Below are positions 34,688 through 45,113 of a stretch of DNA of 64,000 nt, piece after piece. The first letter of the stretch is position 1, and each line of letters opens with the position of its first letter. The position numbers were made by a program, and so were the translations under genes. Below the pieces are notes generated by a model that worked only from the letters and a program-made list of their open reading frames with translations, made no database searches and was not told the origin of the DNA. Source of the DNA: Flavobacterium sp. (lineage in GTDB: Bacteria > Bacteroidota > Bacteroidia > Flavobacteriales > Flavobacteriaceae); contig JADKHM010000002.1 in NCBI GenBank assembly GCA_016721735.1, forward strand, positions 434,001 through 498,000, given 5' to 3'.

Positions 34688-35797
34688 TTAGTTCTTATTA
34701 GATTGTATGTTTTCGATGAATTGGTCGAACAAATAAGAGGAATCGTGCGGTCCTGGACTGGCTTCTGGATGGTATTGCACTGAGAAACAGTTCTTAGATT
34801 TCATTCGCATTCCAGCCACGGTTTGATCGTTGAGATGTACGTGTGTAATTTCGAGATCTGGGTGGTTTTCGAGCGCTTCTCTATTGACCGCAAATCCATG
34901 ATTTTGGGACGTGATTTCACCTTTTCCAGAAATGACATTCATTACAGGATGATTAATTCCTCTGTGTCCATTAAACATTTTGTAGGTGGAAACGCCATTC
35001 GCTAACGCAATAACTTGATGGCCAAGACAAATTCCGAAAAGCGGTTTGTTGTTTTCGAGTATATCTTTCGCCACTTGAATGGCTCCAAACAATGGATCCG
35101 GATCGCCAGGACCATTGGAAAGGAAATAACCATCCGGATTGAATTCAGCTAAATCCTTATAACTAGCATCGTATGGAAATACTTTGATATAGCAATCGCG
35201 TTTGGCTAAGTTGCGTAAGATGTTGGTTTTGATTCCTAAATCAAGGGCAGAGATTTTATATTTTGCATTCTCCTCCCCAAAGAAATAAGGTTCTTTGGTG
35301 GACACTTTAGAGGCCAGTTCCAAACCTTTCATGTCGGGTACTTTTGCCAATTGCGCTTTCAGAATATCTACGGCAGTACCATCAGTGCAGATTACCGCGT
35401 TCATGGCTCCATTGTCACGAATGTAACTTACTAGTGCACGGGTGTCAACGTCTGAAATGCAGATTAGGTTTTGATTTTTAAAATAATCTTCGAGGCTTTG
35501 CGACGCGTCTTCTCGGGAATAATTGAAACTAAAATTTTTGCAGACCAAGCCAGCAATTTTGATGGAATCAGATTCTACTTCTTTGTCATTCACGCCGTAG
35601 TTTCCGATGTGTGGATTCGTAGCCACCATGATTTGTCCGAAGTACGATGGATCGGTGAAAATCTCTTGATAACCAGTCATTCCGGTATTGAAGCAAACTT
35701 CGCCGAAAGTGGTGCCGGAAATCCCAATGGATTTACCGTGAAAAATGGTGCCATCGCTGAGTAAGAGGATGGCTGGTTGTCGTGTTGTGTAGTTCAT
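34688..35797 (-). CDS. carA: Carbamoyl-phosphate synthase small subunit
   Basis: CarA, 369 residues: the glutaminase subunit that feeds ammonia to CarB for carbamoyl phosphate (pyrimidine and arginine synthesis). N-terminal domain from ILLLSDGTIFHG with GEVCFNTGMTGYQE and DPSYFGQI; class I glutamine amidotransferase domain with the nucleophile Cys in FGICLGHQ and the His/Glu pair in QYHPEASPG. carB is not adjacent. Promoter elements lie at 35815-35842. Confidence 0.97.
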   Translation of the reverse strand: MNYTTRQPAILLLSDGTIFHGKSIGISGTTFGEVCFNTGMTGYQEIFTDPSYFGQIMVATNPHIGNYGVNDKEVESDSIKIAGLVCKNFSFNYSREDASQSLEDYFKNQNLICISDVDTRALVSYIRDNGAMNAVICTDGTAVDILKAQLAKVPDMKGLELASKVSTKEPYFFGEENAKYKISALDLGIKTNILRNLAKRDCYIKVFPYDASYKDLAEFNPDGYFLSNGPGDPDPLFGAIQVAKDILENNKPLFGICLGHQVIALANGVSTYKMFNGHRGINHPVMNVISGKGEITSQNHGFAVNREALENHPDLEITHVHLNDQTVAGMRMKSKNCFSVQYHPEASPGPHDSSYLFDQFIENIQSNKN

Positions 35798-35814
35798 TGT
35801 AGTTAGTTGTTGTG

Positions 35815-35842
35815 CAAATTTATTTATTTATTTCGCCACAAA
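35815..35842 (-). promoter_or_regulatory. Promoter of carA
   Basis: Minus strand TTTG (35839-35842), 16 bases, TAAATTTG (35815-35822); about 17 bases from the ATG at 35797. The -33 box lies within the CACAAAGG repeat. Confidence 0.5.
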
Positions 35843-35890
35843 GGCACGAAGGCGCTAAGGTTTATCAAAACTTTTGAACAGCACCTGAAT

Positions 35891-36030
35891 GCCCTAGCCC
35901 TGATCGGAGCGGTTATCCTTTTTATCCTGAACTCGTTTCAGGATCTCCGCTAATACTTTTTAATCTTTCTGAAGATCCTGAAACGAGTTCAGGATAAAAA
36001 GATAGTAGCGTAGAGCAGGTTCCCGGCTCC
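35891..36030. repeat. Dispersed intergenic element, copy B, with a nested REP-like palindrome
   Basis: Begins GCCCTAGCCCTGATCGGAGC as in copies A and C and ends with a diverged GGTTCCCGGCTCCG. Inside, 29-base perfect inverted arms at 35918-35946 and 35973-36001 enclose a 26-base loop. The arms contain ATCCTGAACTCGTTTCAGGA, itself a hairpin and typical of REP-type palindromes. Confidence 0.75.
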
Positions 36031-36039
36031 GAAAAAAAA

Positions 36040-36076
36040 GATAAAAAAAAAGGACAAACTTTAAAAGTTTATCCTT
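36040..36076 (-). terminator. Terminator of the ribosomal protein block after rplQ
   Basis: AAGGACAAACTT pairs with AAGTTTATCCTT (one G-U pair). On the minus strand the stem is followed by T9. It lies 25 bases past the rplQ stop. Confidence 0.85.
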
Positions 36077-36101
36077 GATTTTTATTGAATGACGAATTTC
36101 A

Positions 36102-36755
36102 TTATTCAGGTTTCTCTTCGGTGTTATCCTCAGCGGCTGGAGCTTCTGGCGCCTCTGCTTCTGGTGTAACTTCTGGAGTTTCTTCGATTGGAGCTTCTTC
36201 GACTGCTGGTGCTTCTGCAACTGGAGTTTCCTCAACTTGTGCTTCAGCCACTGGAGCTTCTTCGATTTTTGCTTCTGGAGCTTCAGCAACCGGAGCGGCT
36301 TTTGGAGCAGCAGCTGGAGCTGTTGTAGCACCTTTAGCTTTTCCACCACGACGGCTTTTTGCTTTTTTCTCTTCTTTTTTACCACCGTTGTATAGTTCGT
36401 TGAAATCTACCAATTCGATCATCGCCATATCAGCGTTATCTCCAAGACGATTTCCAACTTTAATGATACGTGTGTAACCACCTGGACGATCACCTACTTT
36501 TGCAGCTACGTCTCTGAACAAGTCAGTTACCGCATATTTGCTACGTAGGTAAGAAAAACAGATACGACGGTTGTGGGTAGTATCTTCTTTTGATTTTGTA
36601 ATCAGCGGCTCAACGAATTGTTTTAACGCTTTTGCTTTAGCAACCGTAGTGTTGATACGTTTGTGCTCGATTAGAGAACAAGCCATATTAGCCAACATAG
36701 CTTTTCTATGTCCGGTTTGTCTGCTTAAGTGGTTGAATTTTTTTCCGTGTCTCAT
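36102..36755 (-). CDS. rplQ: 50S ribosomal protein L17 with acidic Ala/Pro/Glu-rich tail
   Basis: L17, 217 residues. The core (about 1-125) has [20 protein letters not shown] and the [19 protein letters not shown] segment. A basic patch is followed by a low-complexity tail (about 140-217) of Ala, Pro, Glu and Val, so the protein is much longer than the roughly 120-residue core form. It is last in the block, after rpoA, as in other bacteria. Confidence 0.97.
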   Translation of the reverse strand: MRHGKKFNHLSRQTGHRKAMLANMACSLIEHKRINTTVAKAKALKQFVEPLITKSKEDTTHNRRICFSYLRSKYAVTDLFRDVAAKVGDRPGGYTRIIKVGNRLGDNADMAMIELVDFNELYNGGKKEEKKAKSRRGGKAKGATTAPAAAPKAAPVAEAPEAKIEEAPVAEAQVEETPVAEAPAVEEAPIEETPEVTPEAEAPEAPAAEDNTEEKPE

Positions 36756-36817
36756 GACGTGTTTTTTAAAACTTCATCTTGCTTCAATCCGCTTTGGAGA
36801 GCAAAATATGAAGTAAT

Positions 36818-37810
36818 TTATTCTTTATCTAATTTGTATTTGGCTAAGTCCATTCCGAAGGTTAGGTTCTTCACAGCGACTAATTCGTCTAATTCTGTCA
36901 AAGATTTTTTACCGAAATTACGGAACTTCATTAAGTCATTTTTATTGAAAGACACTAAGTCTCCAAGAGTATCTACTTCTGCAGCTTTCAAACAGTTTAA
37001 TGCACGAACGGAAAGATCCATATCGACTAATTTTGTTTTTAGCAATTGACGCATGTGCAACGATTCTTCATCGTAAGATTCGGTTTGTGCAATTTCGTCT
37101 GCTTCCAAAGTAATTCTTTCGTCAGAAAACAACATAAAGTGGTGAATTAGCACTTTTGCCGCCTCAGTTAAAGCATCTTTTGGATTGATTGAACCATCAG
37201 TTTTAATTTCAAAAACTAATTTTTCGTAATCTGTTTTTTGCTCAACACGGAAATTTTCGATAGCATATTTTACGTTTTTGATTGGCGTAAAAATAGAATC
37301 GGTAAAAATAGTTCCGATGGCTGCGTTTTGTTTTTTGTTTTCTTCAGCAGGCACGTATCCACGACCTTTTTCGATAGTTAATTCAAAATTTAATTTGATT
37401 TTGCTATCTAAATTACAGATTACTAGTTCTGGATTCAAAACTTGAAATCCAGAAATAAATTTTTGGAAATCGCCAGCTGTAAGTTGGTCTTTACCAGTAA
37501 CTGAAATTGTAACTGATTCGTTATCTACATCTTCTATTTGACGTTTGAAACGCACTTGTTTCAAGTTCAAAATGATTTCTGTAACGTCTTCAACAACTCC
37601 TGAAATAGTAGAAAACTCGTGGTCTACACCTTCAATTCGAACAGAAGTAATGGCATATCCTTCTAAAGCGGAAAGCATTACTCTTCTAAGTGCATTACCA
37701 ACGGTCAATCCGTAACCAGGTTCTAAAGGTCTAAACTCAAATTTACCTTCAAAATCGTTAGAATCGATCATGATAACTTTATCGGGCTTCTGAAAATTAA
37801 ATATTGCCAT
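36818..37810 (-). CDS. rpoA: DNA-directed RNA polymerase subunit alpha
   Basis: RpoA, 330 residues: N-terminal dimerisation and assembly domain ([28 protein letters not shown], cut here: [17 protein letters not shown]) and C-terminal domain (about 255-320, [20 protein letters not shown]). It nucleates core polymerase and contacts upstream promoter DNA and activators. It lies between rpsD and rplQ in the usual alpha-operon order, 20 bases after the rpsD stop. Confidence 0.98.
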   Translation of the reverse strand: MAIFNFQKPDKVIMIDSNDFEGKFEFRPLEPGYGLTVGNALRRVMLSALEGYAITSVRIEGVDHEFSTISGVVEDVTEIILNLKQVRFKRQIEDVDNESVTISVTGKDQLTAGDFQKFISGFQVLNPELVICNLDSKIKLNFELTIEKGRGYVPAEENKKQNAAIGTIFTDSIFTPIKNVKYAIENFRVEQKTDYEKLVFEIKTDGSINPKDALTEAAKVLIHHFMLFSDERITLEADEIAQTESYDEESLHMRQLLKTKLVDMDLSVRALNCLKAAEVDTLGDLVSFNKNDLMKFRNFGKKSLTELDELVAVKNLTFGMDLAKYKLDKE

Positions 37811-37830
37811 AATTTCGACTAAGTCAATTA

Positions 37831-38436
37831 TTATTTGTTGTACAATTCGACGATTAACTGCTCTTTAATATTTTCTGGAATTTGTAATCTTGCAGGAACA
37901 GAAACAAACACACCTTCTTTGGTGTCGTTATTCCAAGTAATCCACTCATAAACGTGAGATGAATTAGCTAATGAATGATTGATTGCTTCTACTGATTTTG
38001 ATTTTTCACGAACAGCCACTTTGTCACCTGGTTTTAGGTGGTAAGATGGAATATTTACTAATTCTCCATTTACAGTGATGTGTCTGTGAGAAACGATTTG
38101 ACGTGCACCTCTTCTTGAAGGAGCAATTCCCATTCTATATACTACGTTATCTAATCTAGCTTCGCAAAGTTGTAGCAAAACTTCACCTGTTACTCCACGA
38201 GCAGCAGATGCTTTTTCGAATAGACCTCTAAATTGTTTTTCAAGAATTCCGTAAGAATATTTCGCTTTTTGCTTTTCCATTAACTGAACAGCATACTCCG
38301 ATTTCTTACCTCTTTTCTTAGCCATCCCGTGTTGTCCAGGTGGATAATTTCTTTTTTCGAAAGATTTGTCATCTCCGAAAATTGCTTCGCCGAATTTACG
38401 TGCGATTCTTGTACTTGGACCAGTATATCTTGCCAT
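37831..38436 (-). CDS. rpsD: 30S ribosomal protein S4
   Basis: S4, 201 residues, with [21 protein letters not shown], the [20 protein letters not shown] segment and the S4 RNA-binding domain ([20 protein letters not shown]). A primary 16S rRNA binder that in several bacteria also represses its own operon. The 91-base gap before it holds a candidate structured leader (38451-38500). Confidence 0.98.
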   Translation of the reverse strand: MARYTGPSTRIARKFGEAIFGDDKSFEKRNYPPGQHGMAKKRGKKSEYAVQLMEKQKAKYSYGILEKQFRGLFEKASAARGVTGEVLLQLCEARLDNVVYRMGIAPSRRGARQIVSHRHITVNGELVNIPSYHLKPGDKVAVREKSKSVEAINHSLANSSHVYEWITWNNDTKEGVFVSVPARLQIPENIKEQLIVELYNK

Positions 38437-38450
38437 TTTAAATTGTTTAA

Positions 38451-38500
38451 GACAGAGATTATGAATTCAGGTCTTATCCTTCGATAATCTTTATTCTGTC
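38451..38500 (-). promoter_or_regulatory. Candidate structured leader of rpsD (possible S4 autoregulatory site)
   Basis: In the rpsK-rpsD gap, CTGTC/GACAG (38496-38500 with 38451-38455) and ATAATCT/AGATTAT (38484-38490 with 38456-38462) form stacked helices with an internal AATAA bulge; a short AGG/CCT hairpin sits in the loop. The gap is the longest but one inside the block. S4 is a known repressor of its operon elsewhere; a Bacteroidota version is inferred. Confidence 0.35.
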
Positions 38501-38527
38501 TAGGTTATACTATAATTAATTTGAGTA

Positions 38528-38911
38528 TTATACTCTACGTCTTTTAGGAGGACGACATCCGTTGTGTGGCATTGGTGTAACATCAATGATTTCTGTTACT
38601 TCTACCCCACTGTTATGTAATGATCTGATTGCAGACTCACGTCCGTTACCTGGTCCTTTTACATAAACTTTTACTTTTTTAAGTCCAGCTTCCATCGCTA
38701 CTTTACTACAATCTTCTGCGGCCATTTGGGCTGCATACGGAGTGTTCTTTTTAGAACCTCTGAAACCCATTTTACCTGCTGAAGACCAAGAAATCACTTC
38801 ACCTTTTTTGTTGGTTAATGAAATAATGATGTTGTTGAAAGTGGCACTAATATGAGCTTCACCCGTTGATTCAACGATAACTTTACGTTTTTTTGTTGTT
38901 GCTTTAGCCAT
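38528..38911 (-). CDS. rpsK: 30S ribosomal protein S11
   Basis: S11, 127 residues, platform of the 30S subunit. Recognised by [55 protein letters not shown] and the C-terminal [16 protein letters not shown]. It follows rpsM by 8 bases. Confidence 0.98.
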   Translation of the reverse strand: MAKATTKKRKVIVESTGEAHISATFNNIIISLTNKKGEVISWSSAGKMGFRGSKKNTPYAAQMAAEDCSKVAMEAGLKKVKVYVKGPGNGRESAIRSLHNSGVEVTEIIDVTPMPHNGCRPPKRRRV

Positions 38912-38919
38912 ATTACTTA

Positions 38920-39294
38920 TTATTTAGTTGCTTTTTTCTTGTTCGCAACAGTTTTTCTTTTACCTTTTCTTGTTCTAGAGTTGTTCTTAGTTCTTTGTCC
39001 ACGTAATGGAAGACCAGATCTATGACGGATTCCTCTGTAACATCCAATGTCCATAAGACGTTTGATGTTTAAGGAAACTTCTGAACGTAGTTCACCTTCA
39101 ATTTTAAAATAGGAAACAGCCTCACGAATTCCTCCGATTTGATCGTCATTCCAATCTTGTACTTTAATGTCTTCGCTTACATTCGCTTTAGCCAATATTT
39201 CGCTTGCACGACTTTTACCTATTCCGAAGATGTAGGTTAATGCGATAACTCCTCTTTTGTTTTTTGGGATGTCTACCCCTGCTATTCTTGCCAT
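38920..39294 (-). CDS. rpsM: 30S ribosomal protein S13
   Basis: S13, 124 residues, in the 30S head near the P-site tRNA and the L5 bridge. [20 protein letters not shown], helix-two-turn-helix region, and [20 protein letters not shown] with a basic tail. Start 2 bases after the rpmJ stop. Confidence 0.98.
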   Translation of the reverse strand: MARIAGVDIPKNKRGVIALTYIFGIGKSRASEILAKANVSEDIKVQDWNDDQIGGIREAVSYFKIEGELRSEVSLNIKRLMDIGCYRGIRHRSGLPLRGQRTKNNSRTRKGKRKTVANKKKATK

Positions 39295-39296
39295 AA

Positions 39297-39413
39297 CTAT
39301 CCTTGTCTTTGTTTAAATCTAGGATTCTTTTTGTTGATTACGTATAATCTGCCTTTTCTTCGTACAATTTTGCACTCGGCACTTCTTTTTTTAACTGATG
39401 CTCTTACTTTCAT
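39297..39413 (-). CDS. rpmJ: 50S ribosomal protein L36
   Basis: A 38-residue L36 translated by hand: [20 protein letters not shown], then [18 protein letters not shown], stop TAG at 39297. It sits between infA and rpsM, the standard place. Only one Cys (Cys14) is present, so it lacks the C-C-C-H zinc site and belongs to the zinc-independent form. Confidence 0.96.
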   Translation of the reverse strand: MKVRASVKKRSAECKIVRRKGRLYVINKKNPRFKQRQG

Positions 39414-39424
39414 TGTAATATACT

Positions 39425-39640
39425 TTAATATCTATAAGTAATTCTTGCTTTTGACAAATCGTAAGGACTCATTTCCAATTTCACTTTATCACCAGGTAAT
39501 AACTTGATATAATGCATTCGCATTTTTCCGGAAATGTGGGCAATTACAATATGTCCATTTTCTAATTCTACACGGAACATCGCATTTGACAATGCTTCAA
39601 TGATGGATCCGTCTTGTTCTATTGCTGATTGTTTCGCCAT
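39425..39640 (-). CDS. infA: Translation initiation factor IF-1
   Basis: IF-1, 71 residues, one OB/S1 domain ([50 protein letters not shown]). It binds the 30S A site during initiation. Placed between secY (5 bases upstream) and rpmJ. Confidence 0.98.
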   Translation of the reverse strand: MAKQSAIEQDGSIIEALSNAMFRVELENGHIVIAHISGKMRMHYIKLLPGDKVKLEMSPYDLSKARITYRY

Positions 39641-39645
39641 AAAAA

Positions 39646-40989
39646 TTAAGCTACTGCTTTTCTATTTTTACCACTTTTCATCAAACCGTCGTAATGCTTG
39701 TTTAATAAGTAGGAATTAATTTGTTGAATCGTATCGATTGCAACACCAACCATAATTATTAAAGAAGTTCCTCCAAAGAACATTGCCCATGATTGTTGTA
39801 CACCTAGACTTACAATGATGGCTGGGAACACAGCGATTAATGCAAGAAATAATGAACCAGGGAATGTAATTAATGACATAATATGATCTAAGTAATCAGA
39901 AGTTTCAGCACCAGGACGAACTCCAGGAATGAACCCACCACTACGTTTTAAATCATCTGCCATCTTATTGGTTGGAACTGTAATCGCAGTATAAAAGAAA
40001 GTAAACACAACAATTAATGAAGCGAATACAAAATTATACCAGAATCCAAACATATTACTAAAAGCACCAGCAATTGACTGGGACGTTTCACTTTGAGATA
40101 AACCAGCTAATGCTGCTGGGATAAACATGATTGCTTGAGCAAAGATAATTGGCATTACTCCAGATGCATTAAGCTTAAGCGGAATCCACTGTCTGTTACC
40201 ACCCATCATATCTTGTTCGAAATCACCCGTTGTTGTTCTACGTGCATATTGAACAGGAATCTTTCTAACTGCCATTACCAGCAATACACAAGCAATAATC
40301 ACTAACAACCAAATGATAATCTCGATTACTAAAAGCATCGGACCTCCATTATTATTGGTAATCGTAGAACTAAACTCTTGAATAAATGCCTGAGGTAAAC
40401 GTGCAAGAATACCAACCATGATCAATAATGAAATACCGTTTCCAATACCTTTATCCGTAATTTTCTCTCCCATCCACATGGCGAAAACTGTACCTGTAGT
40501 CAAGATTAATACTGAAGAGAATAAGAAACTAAAAGAATCAAAACCTAACATGAATGCACTACTTGGTAATGTTTGATATAGGTTGTAAATATAACCAGGC
40601 CCTTGAACCAAAGTGATCAAAATAGTTAACCAACGTGTAATTTGATTTAACTTCTTTCTACCACTTTCGCCATCTTTTTGTAGTTTTTGTAGATAAGGAA
40701 TTGCAATTCCCATCAACTGTACCACAATTGAGGCAGAGATATAAGGCATAATACCTAGAGCAAATACAGAAGCTTTAGAAAAAGCACCACCTGTAAACAT
40801 ATCTAGAATTGAACCAATACCATTTTTAGTTTGACCTGCTAAGCTGTTTAACTGAGTAGCATCAATACCTGGAAGAGTAACATGTGCACCAAAACGATAC
40901 ACCAATAGTAAACCTAAAGTGATTAGGATTCTATTTTTAAGTTCCTCGATTTTCCAAACATTGGCTAATGATTCAAAAAAATTCTTCAT
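39646..40989 (-). CDS. secY: Preprotein translocase subunit SecY
   Basis: SecY, 447 residues with ten membrane helices; the channel of the Sec translocon in the inner membrane. Seen: [19 protein letters not shown], the plug/TM2 region [33 protein letters not shown] in the cytoplasmic C4 loop, [25 protein letters not shown]. Follows rplO by 13 bases in the spc operon order. Confidence 0.98.
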   Translation of the reverse strand: MKNFFESLANVWKIEELKNRILITLGLLLVYRFGAHVTLPGIDATQLNSLAGQTKNGIGSILDMFTGGAFSKASVFALGIMPYISASIVVQLMGIAIPYLQKLQKDGESGRKKLNQITRWLTILITLVQGPGYIYNLYQTLPSSAFMLGFDSFSFLFSSVLILTTGTVFAMWMGEKITDKGIGNGISLLIMVGILARLPQAFIQEFSSTITNNNGGPMLLVIEIIIWLLVIIACVLLVMAVRKIPVQYARRTTTGDFEQDMMGGNRQWIPLKLNASGVMPIIFAQAIMFIPAALAGLSQSETSQSIAGAFSNMFGFWYNFVFASLIVVFTFFYTAITVPTNKMADDLKRSGGFIPGVRPGAETSDYLDHIMSLITFPGSLFLALIAVFPAIIVSLGVQQSWAMFFGGTSLIIMVGVAIDTIQQINSYLLNKHYDGLMKSGKNRKAVA

Positions 40990-41002
40990 ATCCGTAGAAA
41001 AA

Positions 41003-41455
41003 TTAAAGTGTTACTGCTTCTCCACCAGCAGCTTCAATAGCCGCTTTTGCAGTTGCAGTAAATTTGTGAGCAGATACTTTTAATTTTGCTTTCAATTCAC
41101 CTCTACCTAAAATCTTAACGATTTCATTTTTAGTAGCCAAACGGTTCATAACATATACAGACATATCTACTGTATCAGTTACAATTCCATTATCTACTAA
41201 CAATTGAAGTGTATCTAAATTCACCCCTTCGTATTCTTTACGATTGATGTTTGTAAAACCAAACTTAGGAACACGTCTTTGAAGTGGCATTTGTCCACCC
41301 TCAAATCCAATCTTTTTAGAATATCCAGAACGAGACTTTGCTCCTTTGTGACCTCTTGCAGAAGTACCACCTTTTCCAGAACCTTCTCCACGTCCTAAAC
41401 GTTTGTTTTGATTGTGTGTCGAACCTTCAGCAGGTTGTAAGTTACTTAAATTCAT
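41003..41455 (-). CDS. rplO: 50S ribosomal protein L15
   Basis: L15, 150 residues: MNLSNLQPAEGSTHNQNKRL, the Gly-rich GRGEGSGKGGTSARGHKGAK tail that enters rRNA, GFEGGQMPLQRRVPKFGF, and the globular C-terminal domain. Between rpmD and secY. Confidence 0.98.
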   Translation of the reverse strand: MNLSNLQPAEGSTHNQNKRLGRGEGSGKGGTSARGHKGAKSRSGYSKKIGFEGGQMPLQRRVPKFGFTNINRKEYEGVNLDTLQLLVDNGIVTDTVDMSVYVMNRLATKNEIVKILGRGELKAKLKVSAHKFTATAKAAIEAAGGEAVTL

Positions 41456-41466
41456 AACTGTATTTG

Positions 41467-41649
41467 TTATTTAACTTCCTCTACGGAAACTAAGTGTTTA
41501 ACTTTATTTATCATTCCAAGGATTGCAGGATTTGAATCGTGCTCTACAACTTGGCCCATTTTACGAAGACCTAAAGCTTCCAATCCTCTCTTTTGAGTTA
41601 GAGGACAGTTGATTTTACTTCGAACTTGTTTTACTAATAATTTAGCCAT
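41467..41649 (-). CDS. rpmD: 50S ribosomal protein L30
   Basis: L30, 60 residues, the full family length: [53 protein letters not shown]. Between rpsE and rplO. Confidence 0.97.
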   Translation of the reverse strand: MAKLLVKQVRSKINCPLTQKRGLEALGLRKMGQVVEHDSNPAILGMINKVKHLVSVEEVK

Positions 41650-41661
41650 AATTTCCTTGAA

Positions 41662-42186
41662 TTAACCTTTAAAAACTTTCTCTAACGAAACACCTCTTTG
41701 TTTTGCAACAGTGTGAGCGCTTCTCATTTGCAATAAAGCATCAAAAGTTGCTTTTACCACATTGTGAGGGTTAGAAGATCCTTGAGATTTTGACAATACA
41801 TCGTGAATTCCAACTGATTCAAGAACTGAACGAACAGCTCCACCAGCGATAACTCCAGTACCATGAGAGGCAGGAATTAAGAATACACGTGCTCCACCAA
41901 ATTTTCCTTTTTGTTCGTGTGGTACTGATTGACCATTCAAAGGAATTTTTACTAAATTTTTCTTAGCATCTTCCACCGCTTTAGCGATTGCTTCAGAAAC
42001 GTCTTTAGATTTTCCTAATCCGTGACCAACAACACCATTCTCGTCTCCTACTACTACAATTGCAGAAAACCCGAAAGCTCTACCACCTTTTGTAACTTTA
42101 GTAACACGATTTACACTTACCAAACGATCTTTTAATTCAAGACCACTTGGTTTTACTAGCTCTATATTCTTGTATTTACTAGACAT
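41662..42186 (-). CDS. rpsE: 30S ribosomal protein S5
   Basis: S5, 174 residues, important for decoding accuracy and mRNA unwinding. N-terminal dsRBD-like domain ([39 protein letters not shown]) and C-terminal domain ([20 protein letters not shown]). 6 bases after rplR. Confidence 0.98.
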   Translation of the reverse strand: MSSKYKNIELVKPSGLELKDRLVSVNRVTKVTKGGRAFGFSAIVVVGDENGVVGHGLGKSKDVSEAIAKAVEDAKKNLVKIPLNGQSVPHEQKGKFGGARVFLIPASHGTGVIAGGAVRSVLESVGIHDVLSKSQGSSNPHNVVKATFDALLQMRSAHTVAKQRGVSLEKVFKG

Positions 42187-42192
42187 ACTATA

Positions 42193-42543
42193 TTAGAATT
42201 TAAGTCCGGCTGCTCTCGCACCTTCCGCTAATGATTGAATACGACCGTGATACAAATAACCTCCTCTATCGAAAGTTACATTTTCTATCCCAGCTTTTAA
42301 CGCTTTTTCTGCTATCAATTTTCCAACTGCAGTAGCAACTTCAACGTTTGTACCTTTACTTACTCCTTTTTCTCTTGAAGATGCAGCTAATAAAGTCACT
42401 CCATTCACATCATCAATGAGTTGTGCGTAGATCTCTTTATTACTTCTGAACACAGAAAGTCTTGGTTTTGCAGCAGTCCCGCTAACAATCTTTCTAATTC
42501 TGAATCTAATTCTCTGTCTTCTATCAGATTTTGTTAATGACAT
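42193..42543 (-). CDS. rplR: 50S ribosomal protein L18
   Basis: L18, 116 residues, binds 5S r[40 protein letters not shown], and [20 protein letters not shown] at the C-terminus. Confidence 0.98.
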   Translation of the reverse strand: MSLTKSDRRQRIRFRIRKIVSGTAAKPRLSVFRSNKEIYAQLIDDVNGVTLLAASSREKGVSKGTNVEVATAVGKLIAEKALKAGIENVTFDRGGYLYHGRIQSLAEGARAAGLKF

Positions 42544-42556
42544 AATCTTATCTTTT

Positions 42557-43099
42557 TTAAGCGGATTTACCAGCTTTTCTTCTTAATACTTCACCTACGA
42601 ACTTAACTCCTTTTCCTTTGTATGGCTCTGGCTTACGGAAACCTCTAATTTTCGCAGCAATCTGACCCAACAATTGTTTGTCATAAGAAGTTAATTTTAC
42701 GATTGGATTCTTTCCTTTTTCAGAAATGGTTTCCAATTTTACTTCTGGAGCCAATTCTAAAACAATATTGTGAGAAAATCCAAGAGCAAGATCTAATTTT
42801 TGTCCTTGATTAGAAGCTCTATATCCAACTCCAACCAATTCTAATTCTTTAGTAAAACCTTCAGAAACACCAACAATCATATTGTTGATTAAGGATCTGT
42901 ACAATCCGTGTTTTGCTCTTTGATCTTTATGATCAGAAGGACGCTCTAAAGTGATAACGCCTTCTTCAATTTTTACAGTGATATCGCTATACTCCTGTGT
43001 TAACTGACCTAATTTTCCTTTTACGCTAATAATGTTGTCATTTACTTCAACAGTTACACCAGCAGGAATCGAAATTGGATTTTTACCTATTCTTGACAT
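42557..43099 (-). CDS. rplF: 50S ribosomal protein L6
   Basis: L6, 180 residues, two related domains: [18 protein letters not shown] at the N-terminus and [19 protein letters not shown] at the C-terminus, near the factor-binding site of the 50S subunit. Between rpsH and rplR. Confidence 0.98.
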   Translation of the reverse strand: MSRIGKNPISIPAGVTVEVNDNIISVKGKLGQLTQEYSDITVKIEEGVITLERPSDHKDQRAKHGLYRSLINNMIVGVSEGFTKELELVGVGYRASNQGQKLDLALGFSHNIVLELAPEVKLETISEKGKNPIVKLTSYDKQLLGQIAAKIRGFRKPEPYKGKGVKFVGEVLRRKAGKSA

Positions 43100-43112
43100 G
43101 TCTAACTATTTT

Positions 43113-43511
43113 TTAGTATACGTAACAAATTACTTCGCCACCAACATTAAGTTGTTTGGCTTGTTTTCCAGTCATCAAACCTTTTGATGTAGAAACAATC
43201 GCAATACCTAAACCGTTAAGGATTCTTGGTAAGTTAGAAGCACCTGCATACTTACGTAAACCTGGCTTACTAATTCTTTGGATATCTTTAATTACAGGCT
43301 CTTTAGTATCTTTATCATACTTCAAAGCGATTTTGATTGAACCCTGAACAGCGTTGTCCTCAAATTTGTAACTCAAGATATAACCTTGATCAAATAAGAT
43401 CTTAGTGATTTCTTTTTTTAGATTAGAAGCAGGAATCTCAACAACCTTGTGGTTTGCAGCCACGGCGTTTCGTACTCTTGTCAAATAATCCGCAATAGGA
43501 TCTGTATACAT
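43113..43511 (-). CDS. rpsH: 30S ribosomal protein S8
   Basis: S8, 132 residues: [19 protein letters not shown] and the C-terminal [18 protein letters not shown]. Primary 16S rRNA binder; in E. coli it represses the spc operon. A 78-base gap separates it from rpsN, long for this block. Confidence 0.98.
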   Translation of the reverse strand: MYTDPIADYLTRVRNAVAANHKVVEIPASNLKKEITKILFDQGYILSYKFEDNAVQGSIKIALKYDKDTKEPVIKDIQRISKPGLRKYAGASNLPRILNGLGIAIVSTSKGLMTGKQAKQLNVGGEVICYVY

Positions 43512-43589
43512 ATTTATTAAATTGCGGTAACGGTTTTCAATAAAACTATTTTACTGAACCTGAAACCATTTATACTCTTGTTTTTTGGA

Positions 43590-43859
43590 TTACCAGCTGG
43601 CTTTTTTCACCCCTGGAATCAATCCGTTGTTCGCCATTTCACGGAAAGTAACACGTGAAATACCAAATTGACGCATATAACCTCTTGGTCTTCCGGTCAA
43701 TTTGCAACGATTGTGCATACGAACTGGTGAAGCATTTTTTGGTAATTTTTGTAAGCCTTCATAGTCTTTAGCTTCGATTAAAGCTTTTCTCTTTTCAGCA
43801 TACTTCGCTACCGTTTTTTCTCTTTTCACCTCACGGGCTTTCATTGATTCTTTAGCCAT
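43590..43859 (-). CDS. rpsN: 30S ribosomal protein S14, zinc-independent type
   Basis: S14, 89 residues, the long form without the zinc CxxC motifs: [60 protein letters not shown]. Located 3 bases after rplE. Confidence 0.97.
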   Translation of the reverse strand: MAKESMKAREVKREKTVAKYAEKRKALIEAKDYEGLQKLPKNASPVRMHNRCKLTGRPRGYMRQFGISRVTFREMANNGLIPGVKKASW

Positions 43860-43862
43860 ATC

Positions 43863-44414
43863 TTAATTCTTTTTAAAAGGTAAACCTAATTCAGCCAATA
43901 AGGATTTTGCTTCCTTGTCTGTTTTTGCATTCGTCACAAATGAAATATCCATTCCTGAAATTTTATTCACTTTGTCGATATCAATTTCTGGGAAAATGAT
44001 TTGCTCCAACACACCTAAGTTGTAATTTCCTCTTCCATCAAAACCAGTAGCTTTGATTCCGTTGAAGTCACGAACACGTGGCAACGCAGAAGTTACTAAT
44101 CTATCTAAGAATTCATACATTCTATCGCCACGCAAAGTTACTTTGGCACCAATTGGCATTCCTTTTCTCAATTTAAAAGACGCAACGTCCTTTTTAGAGA
44201 TTGTAGAAACCGCTTTTTGTCCAGTAATCTTTGTTAATTCCTCAACTGCATAGTCGATTAATTTTTTGTCAGATACTGCTGCACCAACTCCTTTACTCAA
44301 AACGATTTTTTCCAATTTTGGAACTTGCATTACGTTTTTGTAACCGAATTCTTCTTTAAGAGCAGAGACTACTCTGTTCTTATACTCATCTTTTAGTCTA
44401 GGTATATAAGCCAT
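43863..44414 (-). CDS. rplE: 50S ribosomal protein L5
   Basis: L5, 183 residues counted from the second of two adjacent ATGs (44414; 44417 also possible, overlapping the rplX stop). Binds 5S rRNA and bridges to S13. [59 protein letters not shown]. Confidence 0.97.
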   Translation of the reverse strand: MAYIPRLKDEYKNRVVSALKEEFGYKNVMQVPKLEKIVLSKGVGAAVSDKKLIDYAVEELTKITGQKAVSTISKKDVASFKLRKGMPIGAKVTLRGDRMYEFLDRLVTSALPRVRDFNGIKATGFDGRGNYNLGVLEQIIFPEIDIDKVNKISGMDISFVTNAKTDKEAKSLLAELGLPFKKN

Positions 44415-44416
44415 CA

Positions 44417-44731
44417 CTATAATACTTGATTAGATTTTTTTGAAAATCTCACTTTTTTATCTCCTTCTACTTTCATCCCAACTCTAGTCGCTTTTTTTGA
44501 CTTTGGATCAATCAACGCAATGTTTGAAATATGAATAGGAGCTTCTTTCTTAACGATTCCTCCTTGAGGGCTTTTTGCACTTGGCTTCGTGTGTTTTGAA
44601 ACCATGTTTACACCTTCAACAATCGCTTTGTTCTTTTCACGATCTACTCTCAAAACTTTCCCTTCAGAACCTTTATGGTCTCCAGCGATTACTTTAACAG
44701 TATCTCCTGATTTTATTTTTAGCTTTATCAT
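44417..44731 (-). CDS. rplX: 50S ribosomal protein L24
   Basis: L24, 104 residues, an early assembly initiator. KOW motif [20 protein letters not shown], then [20 protein letters not shown]. Between rplN and rplE. Confidence 0.98.
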   Translation of the reverse strand: MIKLKIKSGDTVKVIAGDHKGSEGKVLRVDREKNKAIVEGVNMVSKHTKPSAKSPQGGIVKKEAPIHISNIALIDPKSKKATRVGMKVEGDKKVRFSKKSNQVL

Positions 44732-44742
44732 CTTACTACTAA

Positions 44743-45111
44743 TTAAAGCACCTCTGGCGCTAATGATACAATTTTCATGAATTGTTTTTCACGAAGTTCT
44801 CTCGCAACTGGACCAAAAACACGAGTTCCTCTCATTTCACCTGCCGCATTCAACAACACACATGCGTTGTCATCGAAACGGATATAAGATCCATCAGCTC
44901 TTCTCACTTCTTTTTTGGTACGTACAACAACTGCAGTTGAAACCGCTCCTTTTTTAACGTTTCCGTTTGGAGTGGCATCTTTAATAGATACTACAATCTT
45001 GTCACCAACAGAGGCATACCTTCTTTTGGTACCTCCTAAAACACGGATAGTCAAAACTTCTTTTGCTCCTGTGTTGTCTGCTACTTTTAATCTTGATTCC
45101 TGTTGTACCAT
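44743..45111 (-). CDS. rplN: 50S ribosomal protein L14
   Basis: L14, 122 residues: [59 protein letters not shown]. At the 30S interface, near L19. Starts 2 bases after the rpsQ stop. Confidence 0.98.
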
Positions 45112-45113
45112 AA

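Larger units (their letters stand above)
35798..36101. other. 304-base intergenic region packed with repeats
   Basis: Between carA and rplQ (both minus). In order: carA promoter (35815-35842), a CACAAAGGCACGAAGGCGC-type repeat (35837-35858), dispersed element copy B (35891-36030) with a nested palindrome, and the rplQ terminator (36040-36076). No gene is supported. Confidence 0.7.

Noticed and set aside
35960..36385. Lys/Leu/Gln-rich 141-codon frame on the minus strand
   Set aside because: Frame shadow of the low-complexity L17 tail running into the repeat region.
43512..43589. Possible S8 regulatory leader in the rpsN-rpsH gap
   Set aside because: Only a short A/T-only inverted repeat (TAAAA/TTTTA) is visible; too weak to claim a structure.
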